Origin: Karstenula rhodostoma CBS 690.94
Taxonomy: Eukaryota > Ascomycota > Dothideomycetes > Pleosporales > Didymosphaeriaceae
DNA length: 64,000 nucleotides
Direction: 5' to 3'
NCBI GenBank assembly: GCA_010093485.1
Contig: MU001506.1
Coordinates: 1,302,001-1,366,000, forward strand
In this document: positions 27,746 to 42,717 of the stretch, one piece after another
How positions within the stretch are numbered: the stretch's first letter is position 1
How the letters are laid out: every line of letters begins with the position of its first letter
The notes under the pieces: model-generated
Database searches by the model: none
The model's input: only the letters and a program-made list of their open reading frames with translations
What the model was told of the DNA's origin: nothing
Made by a program: the position numbers and the translations under genes

Positions 27746-30700
27746 ATTATTTATAACGAATAAAGTAAGGAAGTGAACTATTATAGTAGAGCTTCTATAT
27801 AGCTAGCTAAACCTTAGGGCTATATATTACCTAATTAGAATAGAGGATTTTAGGCTTCCTATTAGCTAAAAAAAGGTATTTTATACGTTCTAATTAGTCC
27901 TTAAAATATAATATAATAATATTTCCCTAAATACTAATATAACTAATATATTATCTATAACTACTCTAGCTATAGAATATTAAACTTAGCTATATATTTC
28001 TAAATATTTATTTAGTATATAATCCTTCTTTAGGTATTAGTCTAGCCTAATACTAACTAATACTTTAAAAACTTAAAACCTCCTTTTTAACTTAATTTAA
28101 TTTTATCCCTTATCTATCCTTTTACTATAATACTATTATAATATTTAACTTTAATAATACTTCTAGTAGTCTTATACTATCTCCTTTATCTACTTTAATA
28201 TCCTCTAAGATATTCTATACCTATAGAATATTATCTATATTCTTTATTTCTATAGTACTTCCTAATACCTTCTAATAGAATAGAAGTCCTTCTAGTATTA
28301 AAGCGCCTATTATATATAATATAGATATACTTATCTAGAATAATATTATAGCTATAATAGATAGAATAAAGTATAGATATCCCTCCTTATTATTATCTTA
28401 ACTAATATTAATAGGGATTTATAGGTACTATTACCCCCTAAATTTACTTACTCTAAAGTTATAATACTATATCCTTTTATATTAAAAAGTATACTATTAT
28501 CCTATATATCTTTACTAGCTAACCTACTATATTCTACTATAAATACTATATAATACTCTCTTTATAATACCTTACATCCTTATTAGTATACCTTTCTTAA
28601 GTACTATATAATTATTATAGGATAGTATTAGTAGTATAAGAAGTATCTTAATAATTCTAACTAGGAGTATATCCTCTTTTATAAGGTTCTAGAGCTCTAG
28701 GAATAGGCTAAGTAGTATCTTTATAAGGCTAAGTAATTTAAGTCTATTATAAAAGATATTATTCTCCCCTTCTTTTAAGATTATATAGATAATAATAAAT
28801 AAAAGTATTTCCTCCTATAATAGATTATATTTCTAAATTAGTATAAAATAAACTTTTAAAGTAGATTAGTTATACTCTACCTCTTTTTTTTTATATATAT
28901 TCTTGCCTAATACTTAGACTAATACCTACTTTATAGATATATTTTTATATCGTGCTACCTATTCTAGCTATATATTATCTCTCTATTAATTAGTAATAGT
29001 AGGCTAGAGACCTATACTACTCTACTATAAATATAGTTATTTATTTAATCTAGTTCTTAATATCTTTATAAATAGAAAACTAAAGAAATACTATATATAT
29101 TATAGATAAAAATATTCTCTACTAATTTCTATTATACCTCTTTCTAAATACTATATTATTAGTAGGCCTACTAATACTATAATTTAACTATATTCTATAC
29201 TTTATACTTTATTATCTTTACTAAGTCTTTTATAACTTTTTACCCTAATAAAACTAACCCTATAAAGGTTATCTTAGAATAGCTATTATTTATTATATAA
29301 GGTCTATTAGATCCCTCTTTTAATATCCTCTTTTAGGCTAAATATAATATAATTAATACTATATACTCCTTTACTATTATATATAGAGAATTTAGATATA
29401 AGATCTATTTAATTTATAATAGTATAAATACTTATCTAGCCTACTCCTATATCCCTAAATCTATAGGTATTAGGTAAGGTATTAAACTTTACCTCCTCTA
29501 ATAGTCCTATACCTAATTATAGTAATAAAAGTAGTAAGAATAAATTTAGTAATAGGGACCTCTTTATAAAGGATTTTATAACTACTAAAAACTAAATATA
29601 TTAGTAAGATTCTCCTATTTAGTAACCTTTAGATCCTATAAACCTAAACTATCTATAGGAACTTATACTTTTATCTAAAAAATTAAACTATATATTAGTA
29701 TTCTATTAGAAGCTTAAGAATATTTAAATAAGTATTTACTATATCTATAATTACTAGTAGTTTAACCTTTATATTATCTAAGGAGAGTATAATAATTACT
29801 ACTAGAATTAGATAAAGAATAATAGACTAGATTTTATTCTATTATATAGAAGTAGGAATAATATAGATTTAAGGCCTCTATTTTTATTATTATTATCTCT
29901 TACTAATATAGAAGAATACCTACTTATTTAGGTCTAGATTACTATAGAGATATATACCTATAGGGGGGTCTAATACTATTATTATAGCTATATCTATAAC
30001 TTTACTATTAATATAGTAATACCTTTTTCTTAACTTCTATAGTTTTCTTAAGAGGTTAAGATTATTATCCTAAAGCCTATCTAGACTAAGGGGAATAACC
30101 TAAATTAGATTAATTACTAATTTAAAAAGGACTATTATATATACTATTCTATTATATAGTAGTAACTTCTATTTCTAATTATCTATTATTCTAATTACTA
30201 AGATATTACTATTAACTATAAGGCTCTTATATCCCTTCCTATTAATAGTTCTATTAAATAGTAACTAAAAGTTCTTTACTTTAGTCCTAAAGACTCTAGT
30301 TCTAGTTAAATAACTAATATTATATCTAATATCTTCTTTAGCTAGTAGTCTTATCCTTTAAATATAAGTAGTATACTACCTAGTACTACTTCTATATAAA
30401 GAGGAGGTAAGAGCGTATATAGTAATAATAAAAAGGCTAATACTAAGGATAATATATATAAGAATAAGGATAAGCCTTTAGAGGTCTTAGCTATACCTAA
30501 TTTAGATATAACTACCCCTAAATTTAAATCTTTTTAGAACTAAATTTATTCTTATACTAACTATATTTACCTCTCTATAGGAGCTATTTACCTAATACTA
30601 ATTACTAAATTTACTAGAAGTATTTACTATCTAAGTTTTATATTCCCTTTACTATACCCTACTAGTATAGATAATTATAACGAGTCTTATTTATAAGAAG

Positions 30701-30899
30701 TTAATCTTATTACTTATATATATTACCTTCTTTATTATAAAGATAGATATTTTATTTACTATTTTTAATTTTAGTTTACTCTATTTAATATAATAATATA
30801 GAAGGTATCTATAATATAGGCTAGTTTTATAGCTAGGTAAGGTATTAATAGTCTTCTATTATAGGCTAAGGATATTTAGGCTACCTTTTTAGGGCCTAA

Positions 30900-33800
30900 T
30901 TAAGGAGTATTACTAATTAACTCTATTATTTATATAGGTACCTAGCTCTAGAGAATATAGCTATACTAGTAATAAGAAGGTAGGAAGCTTAATACTATAG
31001 TAAGTTATTATAACCTTAACTACCTAATACCTGCCTAATACTTTCTAGATTAAGTAGTTAAAAAGTCTTATCTTATTTATTACTTTCTCTACTACTAATA
31101 ACTTTTAATATAATCTCCTCTAGTTTATACTATAATTTAAAGAGTAGTAGGTAGTAACCTTAAATATATAGAGGAAATTTACTTAGAACTTTCTAAAAGA
31201 ATATCCTTATATTATAGCTTACTATTTCTATATTTAATTTATTATATTTAAAAAGTATATCCTTATCCCTCTTCTTAATATCTAGGACTCCTAAGATTAC
31301 TATAAATAGTAGGGGTATAGAAATACCTATAACTATAGGCTCTACTATATTAGTAATACTCTAGATCTAGATCTAGAATTAGGCCCTTTAGCTATAGAGG
31401 CTAATATTAAATACCTAGCCTAATACTAGTCTAATACTATTTTAGTAATCTATCTTAAACTAATATAATCTAATAGTACTATTATTCTAATTAATATTAT
31501 AATATTATTATTACTTCCTTTTATAGAAATAAAGTTTAATAACTAGGAACTATTATTAATTCTTACCTAGTATTATATATACTAATATATTTCTAGTTAC
31601 TATTTTTAAAAGAATACTACTATAGGAGAGGAAACCTATAGGTTTAGGGCTCCTTAGTTTACTTATTTATACTCTACTTTTATTATTCCCCCTAGGAAGT
31701 AATATAGATACTTTAAACCTATCTATAATTATATATAATTTAATCCTTTCTATCCTATATTAGTATTAGGCTAGAGGGCTAATACTAATATCTAAGTCTA
31801 TACTAGTATAGCTAATATAGCTTAGTATATTAGTATATATATCTTAAAGGCTAAAAAATATACTATTTCCTATATAAACCTTATAGTATTTATTCTTTCT
31901 TATCTAAGTAAAGATTATACTTTTACTTTATTTATATCTAAGCTTATAAATAAAATAATTAGGGAAAGAGACTATTTAGCCTAAGAAGTTATATATATAC
32001 TATTTAGCCTTCTACTTATATAGTCTATATAGGTTATAATAAGTATTAATTACTAGCCTAAAGAAGTATAGTCTACTATATTCTTTTTTTATTAAGTCTA
32101 ATAAATAAATAAGGAAGAGCTTAATTCTAATAGTATTCTATTCTAGAGTAGAAAGTTAATACTTTAGAGATATAAGGAATACCTATCTATACTTAATAGT
32201 TTCTACTATATTAACTTCCTTCTATATTTTAATTATAAGAGTAAGATCCCTTCTAGATAATCTAGGGCTAAACTATATATTCTATCTTATTATTTATAGT
32301 ACTCTTTTATATTAGATTTAGCCTACTTTTATTATATTAAGCTTATACTTTATTATCCCTTTTAGTATATAGATAATATTTATAACTTTTAGGAGTAGTT
32401 ATTTAAGACTAATACTAAGGCCTATTACTATTATTATATATATTATACCTATAAGTATATTAATTATTATAGAGATAATTTTAATTAGATAGAGGTAGAG
32501 GATTTAGAACTTAAAGAAATACCTATTTAAGACTAATTTAAGTTAGATAAGCTAATAGCTTAAGAACCTACTATTAATAGTAAACTAGTTAACTAAAATA
32601 TACTAGGGTCTAGGCCTATTAACTATACTAAGGACTAGGGTATTAAGGAATATAATAACTACTAGGACCTAAGTAGTTTAACCTACTAGAAGTAGTTAAT
32701 CTAGGAGTATTCTATTACTAGAGTAGAATAGCCTAATACTAACCCTAATACTCTAGCTACTTAATAAAGAATTATCTTTAATATAGTAATAAACTATTTT
32801 AAAGTAATTCTTAGTAGGAGGGTATTATTATAGCTTCTTATTAATCTTAATAGGAAAGCTAGTACTAGTAAAACCTATATTATTAAAATAATTTTAACTT
32901 ACCTTAATTAACTAGCTAAGGAAGTAGGTATACTATCTCCTATTATCTAATCTATATCTACTAGAGTTACTATATTCCTAATTAATAGCTAAATAATTAA
33001 TAGTCTTTTCTAGATTCTAATTATATATATAGGAGGGATTATACTACTACTACCTACTACTATTCTATAGTAGTTATAATTTACTTTCTCCTCTATATAC
33101 TATTTTATTATTAATAAAAAGTTTATAATTAGTCTTAATATACTAGCTTAGATTAGTATCTAACTTAGTAAGATCTATTTTTAATTTATATACCTCCCTT
33201 TTACTAGCCTAAATATTATTATATCTAGAGACTTTTACTAGCTACTACCTATTACCTAGCGACCTTTATATAATTTATTACTAAATAAAGGACCTATTAA
33301 TACCTATATAAAGTAGCTCTACTAGTAATTCTTAAAGACTATTATTTTTAATACTATTTAATACTAATAAGAAGATAGTAAGACTAACTTTTAAAATACC
33401 CTTTTATAACTTTAAGTTAATAAAAGTACTTAGTAGGACTAGTTACTATTCTAAACTTATTATAGGGCTATTTTTTTAAATTTAGAAATAGATACTTTCT
33501 ATAATTCTATATACCTCTATATTAAATATTATAAGGTTAATATAATTAATTATAATTATCTTTAGAACTAATACTAGCTAGTATTAGTCTATTATACTAA
33601 ATATAATAACCCTATATATATAATAATACTATTAATAGAAGTTAGTAATCTAGAGAGTAAACTTCTTCTTTCTATTAATACTAAGGTTATACTTCTAGCT
33701 AATACTTAAACTAAGTATAGTCTTATTAATAGAGCTATTAGCGAGGTTAATAATATTATATAGTATCTAGCTACTATAGACTATATAAAGGAACCCCCTT

Positions 33801-34200
33801 TAGTTATTTTTACTACCTTTAATTAGTATATAGGGCCTAGTCTATATACTATAGAGGTAAATAAGGTAGCTATATCTATCTTTTCTATATCTCGCGAGTT
33901 CCTTTATAACTAAGTAGTTATTATATAGATCTAGTTTCCTCTCTACTTAGTATAAACTATTATAGTATATAAGTCCTAAAGTCTTAGTCTTACTTTAGCT
34001 AGAATACTTATATTTAGGGAGAAGGATTTTATTACTAGTTTATTATATATTACCCTATTATATATATAGAGTATTAAAGACTTTATATTTAAGACTTTTT
34101 TTCCTTTCTAGTATCTAAGGTCTAAAGATAGGAAATATATAAAGGTAAAAAAGAAGAATAAATAATAAAAGTTAAATTAGTTACTTTTATACTTAGGAAC
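30900..34200 (+). pseudogene. Helitron RepHel relic: HUH nuclease and PIF1-like helicase
   Basis: Plus-strand reading with RIP stops. At about 31,310-31,350 the sequence reads QGYRNTYNYRLYYI, matching a mutated Helitron RG..H.HGL.W block; the two Y codons at 31,328-31,336 are the HxH histidines after CAY-to-TAY change. Downstream, at about 31,985-32,080, is a Helitron block HLLFSLPLIQSSRVIISIDY. Walker A is at about 32,850-32,878, now KASTSKT for KAGTGKT. The helicase motif GDFYQLPPI is at about 33,228-33,256. The product would cut and unwind DNA for rolling-circle transposition. Many stops; not functional. Confidence 0.75.
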
Positions 34201-34491
34201 TATTTTCTAGCTATTATAAGGCCTAATACTTTTTAGTATACCTAATACTATATCTCCTACTAATTTATTACCTAGTCCTTATCTTTAGTACTATAAAGTA
34301 TATCTATAATCTAATTTATATTATTAGGTAAATCCTCTTTATTACTAAATACTATATCTAGAATATAAGTAGCCTCTTTATTAATAAATCTACTTATTCT
34401 AAATATATAGTCCTTAACTTATTAGTAATATCTAATACTATAGCTAATACTTTATTTATAAAGTAGAGTATAGTATATATTTCTTATATAG

Positions 34492-34737
34492 TATAAGGCT
34501 AGAATATAGCTAAATAGGATAAATACTCTTAGAATTAGATAGATAAAAGAAACTATATAAATTAAGACTAAACTTAAAATACTAAGATAGAAAGGGTCCT
34601 AGAAAGGGACTCTCTATATACTAGGTATTTAAGATTTACTAACTAATCTATATATAGACTACTAGATAAGGCCTAAACTTAAAAATAAGTAAATATTCTA
34701 TAAAGGGATTTAACCTTAGGTTAAATTAACCCTTATA
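34492..34737 (-). repeat. 3' LTR of gypsy H
   Basis: 246 bp, nearly identical to 42,472-42,717. Differences are of the C/T and A/G type expected from RIP acting independently on the two LTRs. It contains the palindrome-like TTAACCTTAGGTTAAATTAA close to one end. Confidence 0.85.
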
Positions 34738-34899
34738 CTACCCCCCTCTAAGCGCGATCTAGGGTCTTAATAGTCCTTAAGGACTATAAGAATACCTATA
34801 TCTATAAAAAAAAAGAAAAGAATAAATTAATTTAGAGAGAAAAAAATAAAAATAAAAAAAATATCCTCTATACCTTTAAAAAATTTTTTATTAAACTTA

Positions 34900-37800
34900 T
34901 ATAGTTATAGACTAGATTAGAGTATTCTATTCTAGTATAATTATATAGGGCTTTATAATTTCCTATATAAAAATATCTTTATTTAGAATTTTTCTAAGTA
35001 GTTAGCTACGCGCTATTATATATATATTATATAGGGTTCCCTAATCCTATAAGGAGAGGTTAAGATCTAGTTTAAAACCTTAAATTCCTTATTATAGTTA
35101 AAGGCTTAAAGTGTTTAATATATAAAACTTAATCCTTTATAGTATTAAGAAATATAAGATAAGTATACCTTATAGATACTAGATAGACTATCTAGATTAA
35201 GTTACTATACTAACTAGCCTATTTTTAAGTAATCCTTTATTAACTATCTACCTTAATAGGCGTATTATCTTTAGAATTACTATTTAAGAATACTTTATTA
35301 AGAATAGCTTTCTTCTAAGTATCTAGGTACTTAGAGGGCCTAGCTACCTAAGGATTAGTATTATAGAAGTTACCTACTAGCTTTAGAATATTTCTAAAAT
35401 TAGATACTAGATACTATATATTATCTAGATTATAGCCTTATTATACTATTTAGTACTAGAGTTTTTCCTAGCTTAATTAGCTATTATAAATAAGTAATAT
35501 CTCCTACTTAAGGGTATTATTAACTTTAGTTAGTAGTTCCTATAGTTAGTATTATCTAGGAAGTAGATTATTAGGTACTTTCTAAAGATAGTCTATATAA
35601 AATACTAAATAAACTTTTATATATAATAGTAATTTAAACTTATAGGATAACTCTTATATTTCTATAATATAGTATAGACTATATATTTACTTATTAAGCT
35701 TAATAAAGGGATATAATATTAAAAAGCCTTTTAGAGTAATATAGATAAAGTTACTAATAATAAAGTTAGATAGTTAGTAGTATTTATTAGCTTATTTTAC
35801 TATTAAGTCTTATACTATAATAAGGTTCTAATAGGCCTAGTTATAAATCTAAATAATAGTTTTAAGGTAAATAGTAATAAACTTATAGGCTTACTTAGAG
35901 CTAATATTATTAGAAGAGTTCTTAGATAACCTAACTTTATCTCTTTAGTTCTAAAAGACTTTAGCTTTATAGCTAAATTTAATTTTATATAGAGAGAAAC
36001 TAGTAGATTTATTAGGTAAAGAGGCTTACGCCTAGTCTATTAAAGGGAGTAGATCTAACTAGTTATTCTAAAATTTATTAATAAATAAATAGAGATACTA
36101 GTTAATATACTTATTATATATCTTAGTTTAGCTATTTATTTAGGTATAATCTATAAATATAAATTTCTACTATATATCTATAAGATAATATAGTTTACTA
36201 GTAAAATTAGAAATAAACTATAGCCCTTAATCTAATATAATAGATTTAGGGATACTAAAGATTCTCTAGATATACTAGTAGTAAAGGGAGGTAGTCTATT
36301 CTATAGTAATTATTTTATAGTATAATAGTAAAAAGGTATATTTACTTAGATAGTATATATAAACTATAATATTATTAAAGCCCTTTTAGTCTAGTAGAAA
36401 GCTTTTAAAGTCTATAGAGATATTTTATTATATAGCCTCTAGAATAGGTAGTAGTTAGAATAGGTCTAGCTTCTTATTATAAGGGGGCTTAGTCTAGTAG
36501 TAGATCTTATAATTATATATAAACTATTTAATATCTATATATATATAGCTCTAATAGTATAATTTCTAAATAAGTTTATAGGTCTTTTTAGTACTAGGGT
36601 ATATAGTTATCTAGTAGGAGTAAACTATATTAATAAGGATTATTTAAAGCTAACTAGTTTTAGGGATAACTAAATAGTCTTAGTATAAAAAAAGTTTAGA
36701 AGGTATTCTATTATACTTACTATTTAGTTTAGAGGTAGCCTCTTAAAGTAGTTTTAAAATTAGGTTAGTATAATTTACTTTAAATAGGTAGTTTACTAGT
36801 ATAATAGGAAAGTTTTATAATTTAGTCTCTCTACTTTACTAGTTTAGCTTAGTAGTAGTAACTAATACTACTATTTTATAGTCCTTATTATTAGTATTAT
36901 TGTTAGTAATATTCTATTATTAGGAGAAGAAGTATATTATATAGGCTAATTTAGCTTTTACCTTTTATATAACTAGTTCTTTCTATTTCTATAATAGTAT
37001 ATTAGCTATAATATTTATAGATCTAGGGTAAAATATAATTATATAGTTATATTAGAATAATACTTCTAACTAATAAGTCTAGTAGGGTATAAGTTCTTAT
37101 TTTATAGAGAAGTATTTAAGTATATAATAGTCTATAATAATAGTAAATAGCTCTTCTAACTATAAACTAATAAGCTAGATATACTATATATATAACCTAC
37201 CTATAATAGTAAGTATTTCCTTATTATAAATATTATAATTTATTTCTACTAGTTTTATTTTATACGAGTAGAAACTAAAAGATTTCTAGGTTCTATTATT
37301 TTATATCTATAAGATAACTTCTATAATAATATTATTACTAGTATTAGTCTCTATCTATATTTTATAGTAGGGGGAGTACTATATAATAAGATTATCTAAG
37401 TAGAAAAGGTCCTTTATAGTTTAAAAAGTAGTGTATTTTTTATTTTTAAACTTATACTAGGTACCTTTTTTAGTTAGCTTAGTAAGGGGTTAAATAATAT
37501 ATCTATAGTTTTTAAGGTAAGCCTAATAGTAGTTATAGAATTCTAAAAAGAATTAGAGGGTATAGAGGCTAGTAGGCTCTTTTTAGTTCTATACTATAGT
37601 TTCCTTTTTAGAGTCCTTATAAATCCCGTTAGTAGTAATAATAAAACTTAGAAATTTAATTTCTTAAATAATAAATTCGCTTTTCTTAATATTATAATAG
37701 AGGTAGTACTTTTTTAGCTATTTAATAACTTTAGATATATAAGCCTTATACTCTAGAGGATCCTTAGAGTAGATAAGGATATTATTAATATAAACTATAT

Positions 37801-38200
37801 AAATTAAGTTAATTATATTAGCTAGAATTATATTAATAAAGTATTAGAATAATACTAGTCTATTAGTTATACTAAAAGGAAGAATATTATACTTAAAGTT
37901 ACTATATTAAGTTTAAAATATAAAGAGGTTAGAGGCGTGTTTAGTAAGTTATATATAGTAAAAGGCTTATTATAGGTCTAGTTTAGTAAATATATATACC
38001 CTAGATAGGTATATAAGAGTTTCCTCTAGTAATAGTATAGAAATAATATTCTTTTTAGTAATACTATTAAGTCTCCTATAATTAATATAAAGATACTACC
38101 CCCCTCTAGACTTCTTTATATATAAGATAGGGGAGATAAAGCTAGTATTACTAGGGGAGATAAATTCTTTCTTTACTATATCCTAAATATATAGGTATAG
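34900..38200 (-). pseudogene. Gypsy H pol relic (RT, RNase H, integrase)
   Basis: Minus-strand translation shows, in order: KEFISPSNTSFISPILYIKK near 38,080-38,150 (start of the RT domain), IFTKLDL..AFYYI near 37,960-38,010, the YINNILIYS box near 37,775-37,805 (YIDDILIYS with both D changed to N), and EINYNIYNKEILTII near 37,180-37,240 for RNase H. Below that, near 36,360-36,460, is a weak H2C2-like integrase N-terminal stretch. The order RT, RNase H, integrase is Ty3/gypsy-type. Stops are frequent and no product is expected. Confidence 0.75.
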
Positions 38201-41200
38201 TAATTCTAGCTTATTAAGGGATATAGAATATAATAAAGAGGTCTTTAAAGTACTAATATTCTTAGTAAGGATAATATTATAATTAATACCTTTTTATTAT
38301 AGGGGTAAGGTATTTACCTTTTATTTACTAAAGTAAGAAATATCTATCCCTACCTATCTATAGTAGGGAAGCTTAGTTTTAAATTCTATTAGTAACTATT
38401 TTTAAGACTTTTTTAGAGAGTTAGCTATAGCTTCCTTCTTATAATACTTAGCTTCTATAAGTTTAAGTAACTTATATTAATTAATAGAGCTAATTTCTAT
38501 ATTTTATATACTAACTATAAATACTATAGTAGAGATAGTTAAAATATTAATACTAACCTTAAGGAGCTATTCCCTTATTAGTATTTAATACTTAGGGGGT
38601 TCCTCTAGAGATAGTAGCCCTAGATTAAATAGTACTTTATTTATCTTATATAAATCTTCCTTATATTAAAGCTACTCTATAGGGTAAAAGGTAGTAATAA
38701 CTTAGTTCTTTAAATAGTTTTTTAGTTTAATCCTTAGCTCTTATAAGAGTTTTTTAGTAGTTTATTTACTAGGGTCTCTAGTAGAATTAGGCTTAGTAGA
38801 GGTAGTTAATTCTTCTAGTAATAATTTATTATTATATAGTAACTTATTACTATATTTATATACTAGGGTATTATCCTTAATACTAGACTTAGCTAATTAC
38901 TAATTCTTATCTCTAGACTCTAGTAGTTTAGCTTTATTACTATTCTTATTTAAAAATATATAATATACTATAATAAAGTCCTTATCTAGAATAGGCTCTA
39001 CTAAAGGTAGTTAATAATTACTATAGTTCTAGGGGGTAGCCTATATTAGAGAGATAGATAATATTATAGGCTCTATAGAAATCTTAAACTCCTTTATAGG
39101 GGAGTATTCCCTATAGAGTAATTATACTTATTAAAATTAAATATCCTCCTTTTTAAAGTTAGTATTCTATTAGTTAGTATTAAACTAGTATTTTTTATTA
39201 ACTAGTAGGAGTAGGTAGCGCGGTACTATAAGTAGAGTAATAACCTATAATAGTATATTATCTAGCTATAATAAGTACTAGTTATAATAATTAATTAGTA
39301 TCTTAGTATTCTTAAAGAATTTTTATTCTATAATAAGGTTATAGTCTCCTATTTTATATAGGATAAACTATATAGTTATAGGGTATTTATTAATATTAAG
39401 TACTACTTAAAAGTAGTAATTAATTAAGGCGGCCTTCTTACTAGTAAAACTTTTAAGAGGGATTAGATATTTAAGCTATATTAACTTAATATTAAGTTAG
39501 TACCTTAATACTTTTTCTAGCTATAAGGTAATAAGATTATATATAAATATACTAGAATTAATAAGGCTATATACACGAACCTTATATCTATTATTTTAGA
39601 ATATTATAGAAAGTATAAAAGGTATTCCCCTAAATAAATTAAGGATTTAAATACCTTTAAAGTTAGTATAATACTTCTTAGGGTAGAATACTAGCTTCTA
39701 TAGGTTAATTAGTTCTATATCTACTACTTCTATTAGGGGTATTAGTCTAGAGTTAACTAGTACCTTTAGTTTTCTAATTTAAAGTTTAACTTAGAGTCTT
39801 TATTAGAGGTATATTTATTACTAGATTCTAGGAAGAAGTAAGCCTTATTCTCTTTTTAAACTTTTATAATAATAGTAATAGTATACCTATTATAGGGTTT
39901 AATAGGGTAATTATAGTAGATATAGTCCTTAGAGAGGTAGTTATAATATACCTAATTCTTATAATACTACTCCCTAGAGTATCTATATCTAGGGTTAGTA
40001 GATTAACGCTTTAGAGCTAATTTTATTATAGTATCTTTAGATAGTCCTATAGTATAATAAGGGGCTAAAGTAACTATTTATAATAAAAACTCCTTATAAT
40101 AGTATAGGGTAAAAGGAGTAAATTAATTATAGTTAGTCTAATAGTTATACTTATAGGCTTTATATAGCTTATAGATAATAATATAAAATTTATTATAGTT
40201 TATAGTAAGATTAATAGTATTCTAGGTAAACTAGTTAGTAAGCTTTATATAGAGCTTTTTATAAAGCGTCTCTTTAGGATTATTAGGATAAAACCTAGCC
40301 TAGTTTATAAATATATTATACTATATAATAAATAAGTTTATATTTCCTCTAGATAGAAGTATTATTTTCTAGAGGTTAGTATAGGTATTAATATTCTAAT
40401 TTAGTAGTATAAATATAATTTAAAGGTAGTTATATAGATCTATAAGAGATATAGTTAATTACTACTATTTCTAGATATTAAAAATTTTAAAGGTATAACC
40501 TTCTAGCTATATATTAATATAATTAGTAATAGCTATAGTATATTCTTTAAAAGTATTTTACTAAAAGTAATCTATATTAGACTTAATCTTAACCTCTAGT
40601 AAATAGAACTATAGCTTAAACTAAGCCTTATTACTATTAAACTTATTAGGGTCTAGAACCTTAGGGAATAGGTATTTATTCTAGCGAGTTTAATATTTTA
40701 TATAGTAAAGGTTTAGCACTTTATAAAAAAGTTTACTAAGGGTATTTACTCTTAGGATATATTAACCTATAGTAGAATAGTCTATACCTTATTAATTATT
40801 TATTTTTAGAGTAACTAGTTTAGTATTATATTTAATAGTAAGTACTAGCTTAGTAGGGGAAGTACTAAACTAGTAGAGTAACTTAAAGCTATTATTATTA
40901 TTTAAGTTACTAATTATTACCTATATTAGTTAATTCTTAGCCTTAGTAGTTTTTTTTAGTTTTATAATCTTAGTTTATAGATAATTATTTTCTTTTTAAG
41001 TCTATATCTAGGAGTTTATTATAATATTAATTTTATTATTTAGATTAGTATTTTACTAGACTAGCTTTTATTACTAGTCCTATACTTTATATATATATTA
41101 GGATAAGATTATAAGCTATAACTTTATAATAAATAGGGCTATATTAGCCTTAATATAGTCTATATATATATTAGAAGTAGTAGTAAACTCTAGATCTTAG

Positions 41201-42108
41201 TAGTTTAAGGTCTTTAGGTATTTTTTATCTAAAGTAATTAGGTCTAGAATAATTATATTAATATTAGTAAAGGCTATATATAATTTAGATACTTCTTCTA
41301 GCTTTTATAGTCTAGTTATCTATAGACTAGCCTTAAAATTATTTTCTTTCTCTTTATAGTTTCTAGTTCTAGGATTCTAATAGAGGCCTAATTCCTTCTT
41401 AATCTTACTAATATTAGCTAGGTATTCTTTAGTACCTTTAAGTAGCTAAATACCTAGTTTTAATAGGAAAAGTTTAATTTAGAAGGGTAGGTTTTCTAGC
41501 TTATAGGAAGGTTATATACTAGAGGGTTTAGTTACTAATACCTATTCTTATATTAGGATAGGTAAGTAATTTTAAAATAATATATATAGTATCTTACTTA
41601 TAGTTATACTATAATAGGGGTTATTTATTTTTAAAATATTATTAAAGTTTTTTTTACTAAAATTAAAAGCTATTATTACTTTAGTAGTATAGCTTATAAA
41701 GTAAGTCCTAGTATAGCTCTAAAAAAAAGGTATTAGATTCCTATTAATAAACTATTTAGATACTAGAGGTTTTATTTTTATATACTTAGTTATAGATAGT
41801 AGTATAGTAGGTATAGAGCTATTTAGAGGTAAAGTAGATAAAAAGAAAGGGTTATCTAAAATAGAGATATTATATAAATTAATATTTACTATAAGGGTAA
41901 AAGGTAGATTTAAGTAGGTAAGATATAAGTAATAAGTAGATAGTTAATTATATTTTAAGCCTATTTACTAAGAATATATATATTATTTTTAATATACTTA
42001 TAATAGATACGCGCTTCTATTTAAAAGGGATTTAATCTTTATAGTAGTTAATTTTACTAAAGGTACCTAATATTAGTAGGTCTTTAAGGGAGTTTAAAAA
42101 ATCTAGGA

Positions 42109-42365
42109 GGATATTCTAGTACCTTAATAGCTAGTCTTTAATAAGGACTTTAGAGGATATTCTAGTACCTTAATAGCTAGCCTTTAATAAGGATTTTAGA
42201 GGATATTCTAGTACCTTAATAGCTAGTTTTTAATAAGGACTTTAAAGGATATTCTAGTATTTTAATAGCTAGTCTTTAATAAGGACTTTAGAGGATATTC
42301 TAGTACCTTAATAGCTAGCCTTTAATAAGGATTTTAGAGGATATTCTAGCGCCTTAATAGCTAAT
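42109..42365. repeat. Tandem array of 46-bp units in the gypsy H leader
   Basis: Five and a half copies of a 46-bp unit starting GGATATTCTAGTACCTTAAT, with starts at 42,109, 42,155, 42,201, 42,247, 42,293 and 42,339. It lies just inside the 5' LTR, in the presumed untranslated leader before gag. Units differ from each other only by C/T and A/G changes. Confidence 0.9.
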
Positions 42366-42471
42366 CTAAAGAAAAATTTTAGGATTTTAATAAACCTTTC
42401 TATACCTAAAGAGCTAAAGGTAGATATTATAGTTACTAATCTCTAGCTAAAAAAAGGGGTCTTAAGTTTAA

Positions 42472-42717
42472 TATAAGGCTAGGATATAGCTAAATAGAGT
42501 AAATACTCTTAGAATTAGATAGATAGAAGAAACTATATAAATTAAAACTAAACTTAAGATACTAAAATAGAGAAGGTCCTAGAGAGGGACTCTTTATATA
42601 TTAGGTATTTAAAATCTACTAACTAATCTATATATAGGCTACTAGATAAGGCCTAAGCTTAAAGGTAGGTAAATATCCTATAAGGGGATTTAATCTTAGG
42701 TTAAATTAACCCTTATA
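42472..42717 (-). repeat. 5' LTR of gypsy H
   Basis: Partner of 34,492-34,737. It is immediately followed by the TATAG duplication at 42,718-42,722, beyond which Helitron C resumes. Confidence 0.85.

Larger units (their letters stand above)
34492..42717 (-). mobile_element. Full-length Ty3/gypsy element H nested in Helitron C
   Basis: An 8,226-bp element with 246-bp LTRs at both ends, flanked by the 5-bp target duplication TATAG (34,487-34,491 and 42,718-42,722). LTR ends are the mutated inverted pair TATAAGG...CCTTATA. All coding relics read on the minus strand: a leader with 46-bp tandem repeats (42,109-42,365), gag region (about 39-42 kb), reverse transcriptase (37.6-38.2 kb), RNase H (37.2-37.3 kb) and integrase region (below about 36.6 kb). 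It inserted after Helitron C, since copy B lacks it at the same site. Confidence 0.85.

Noticed and set aside
42109..42365. CRISPR-like array
   Set aside because: Units are contiguous 46-bp tandem repeats without spacers, inside an LTR retrotransposon of a eukaryote.
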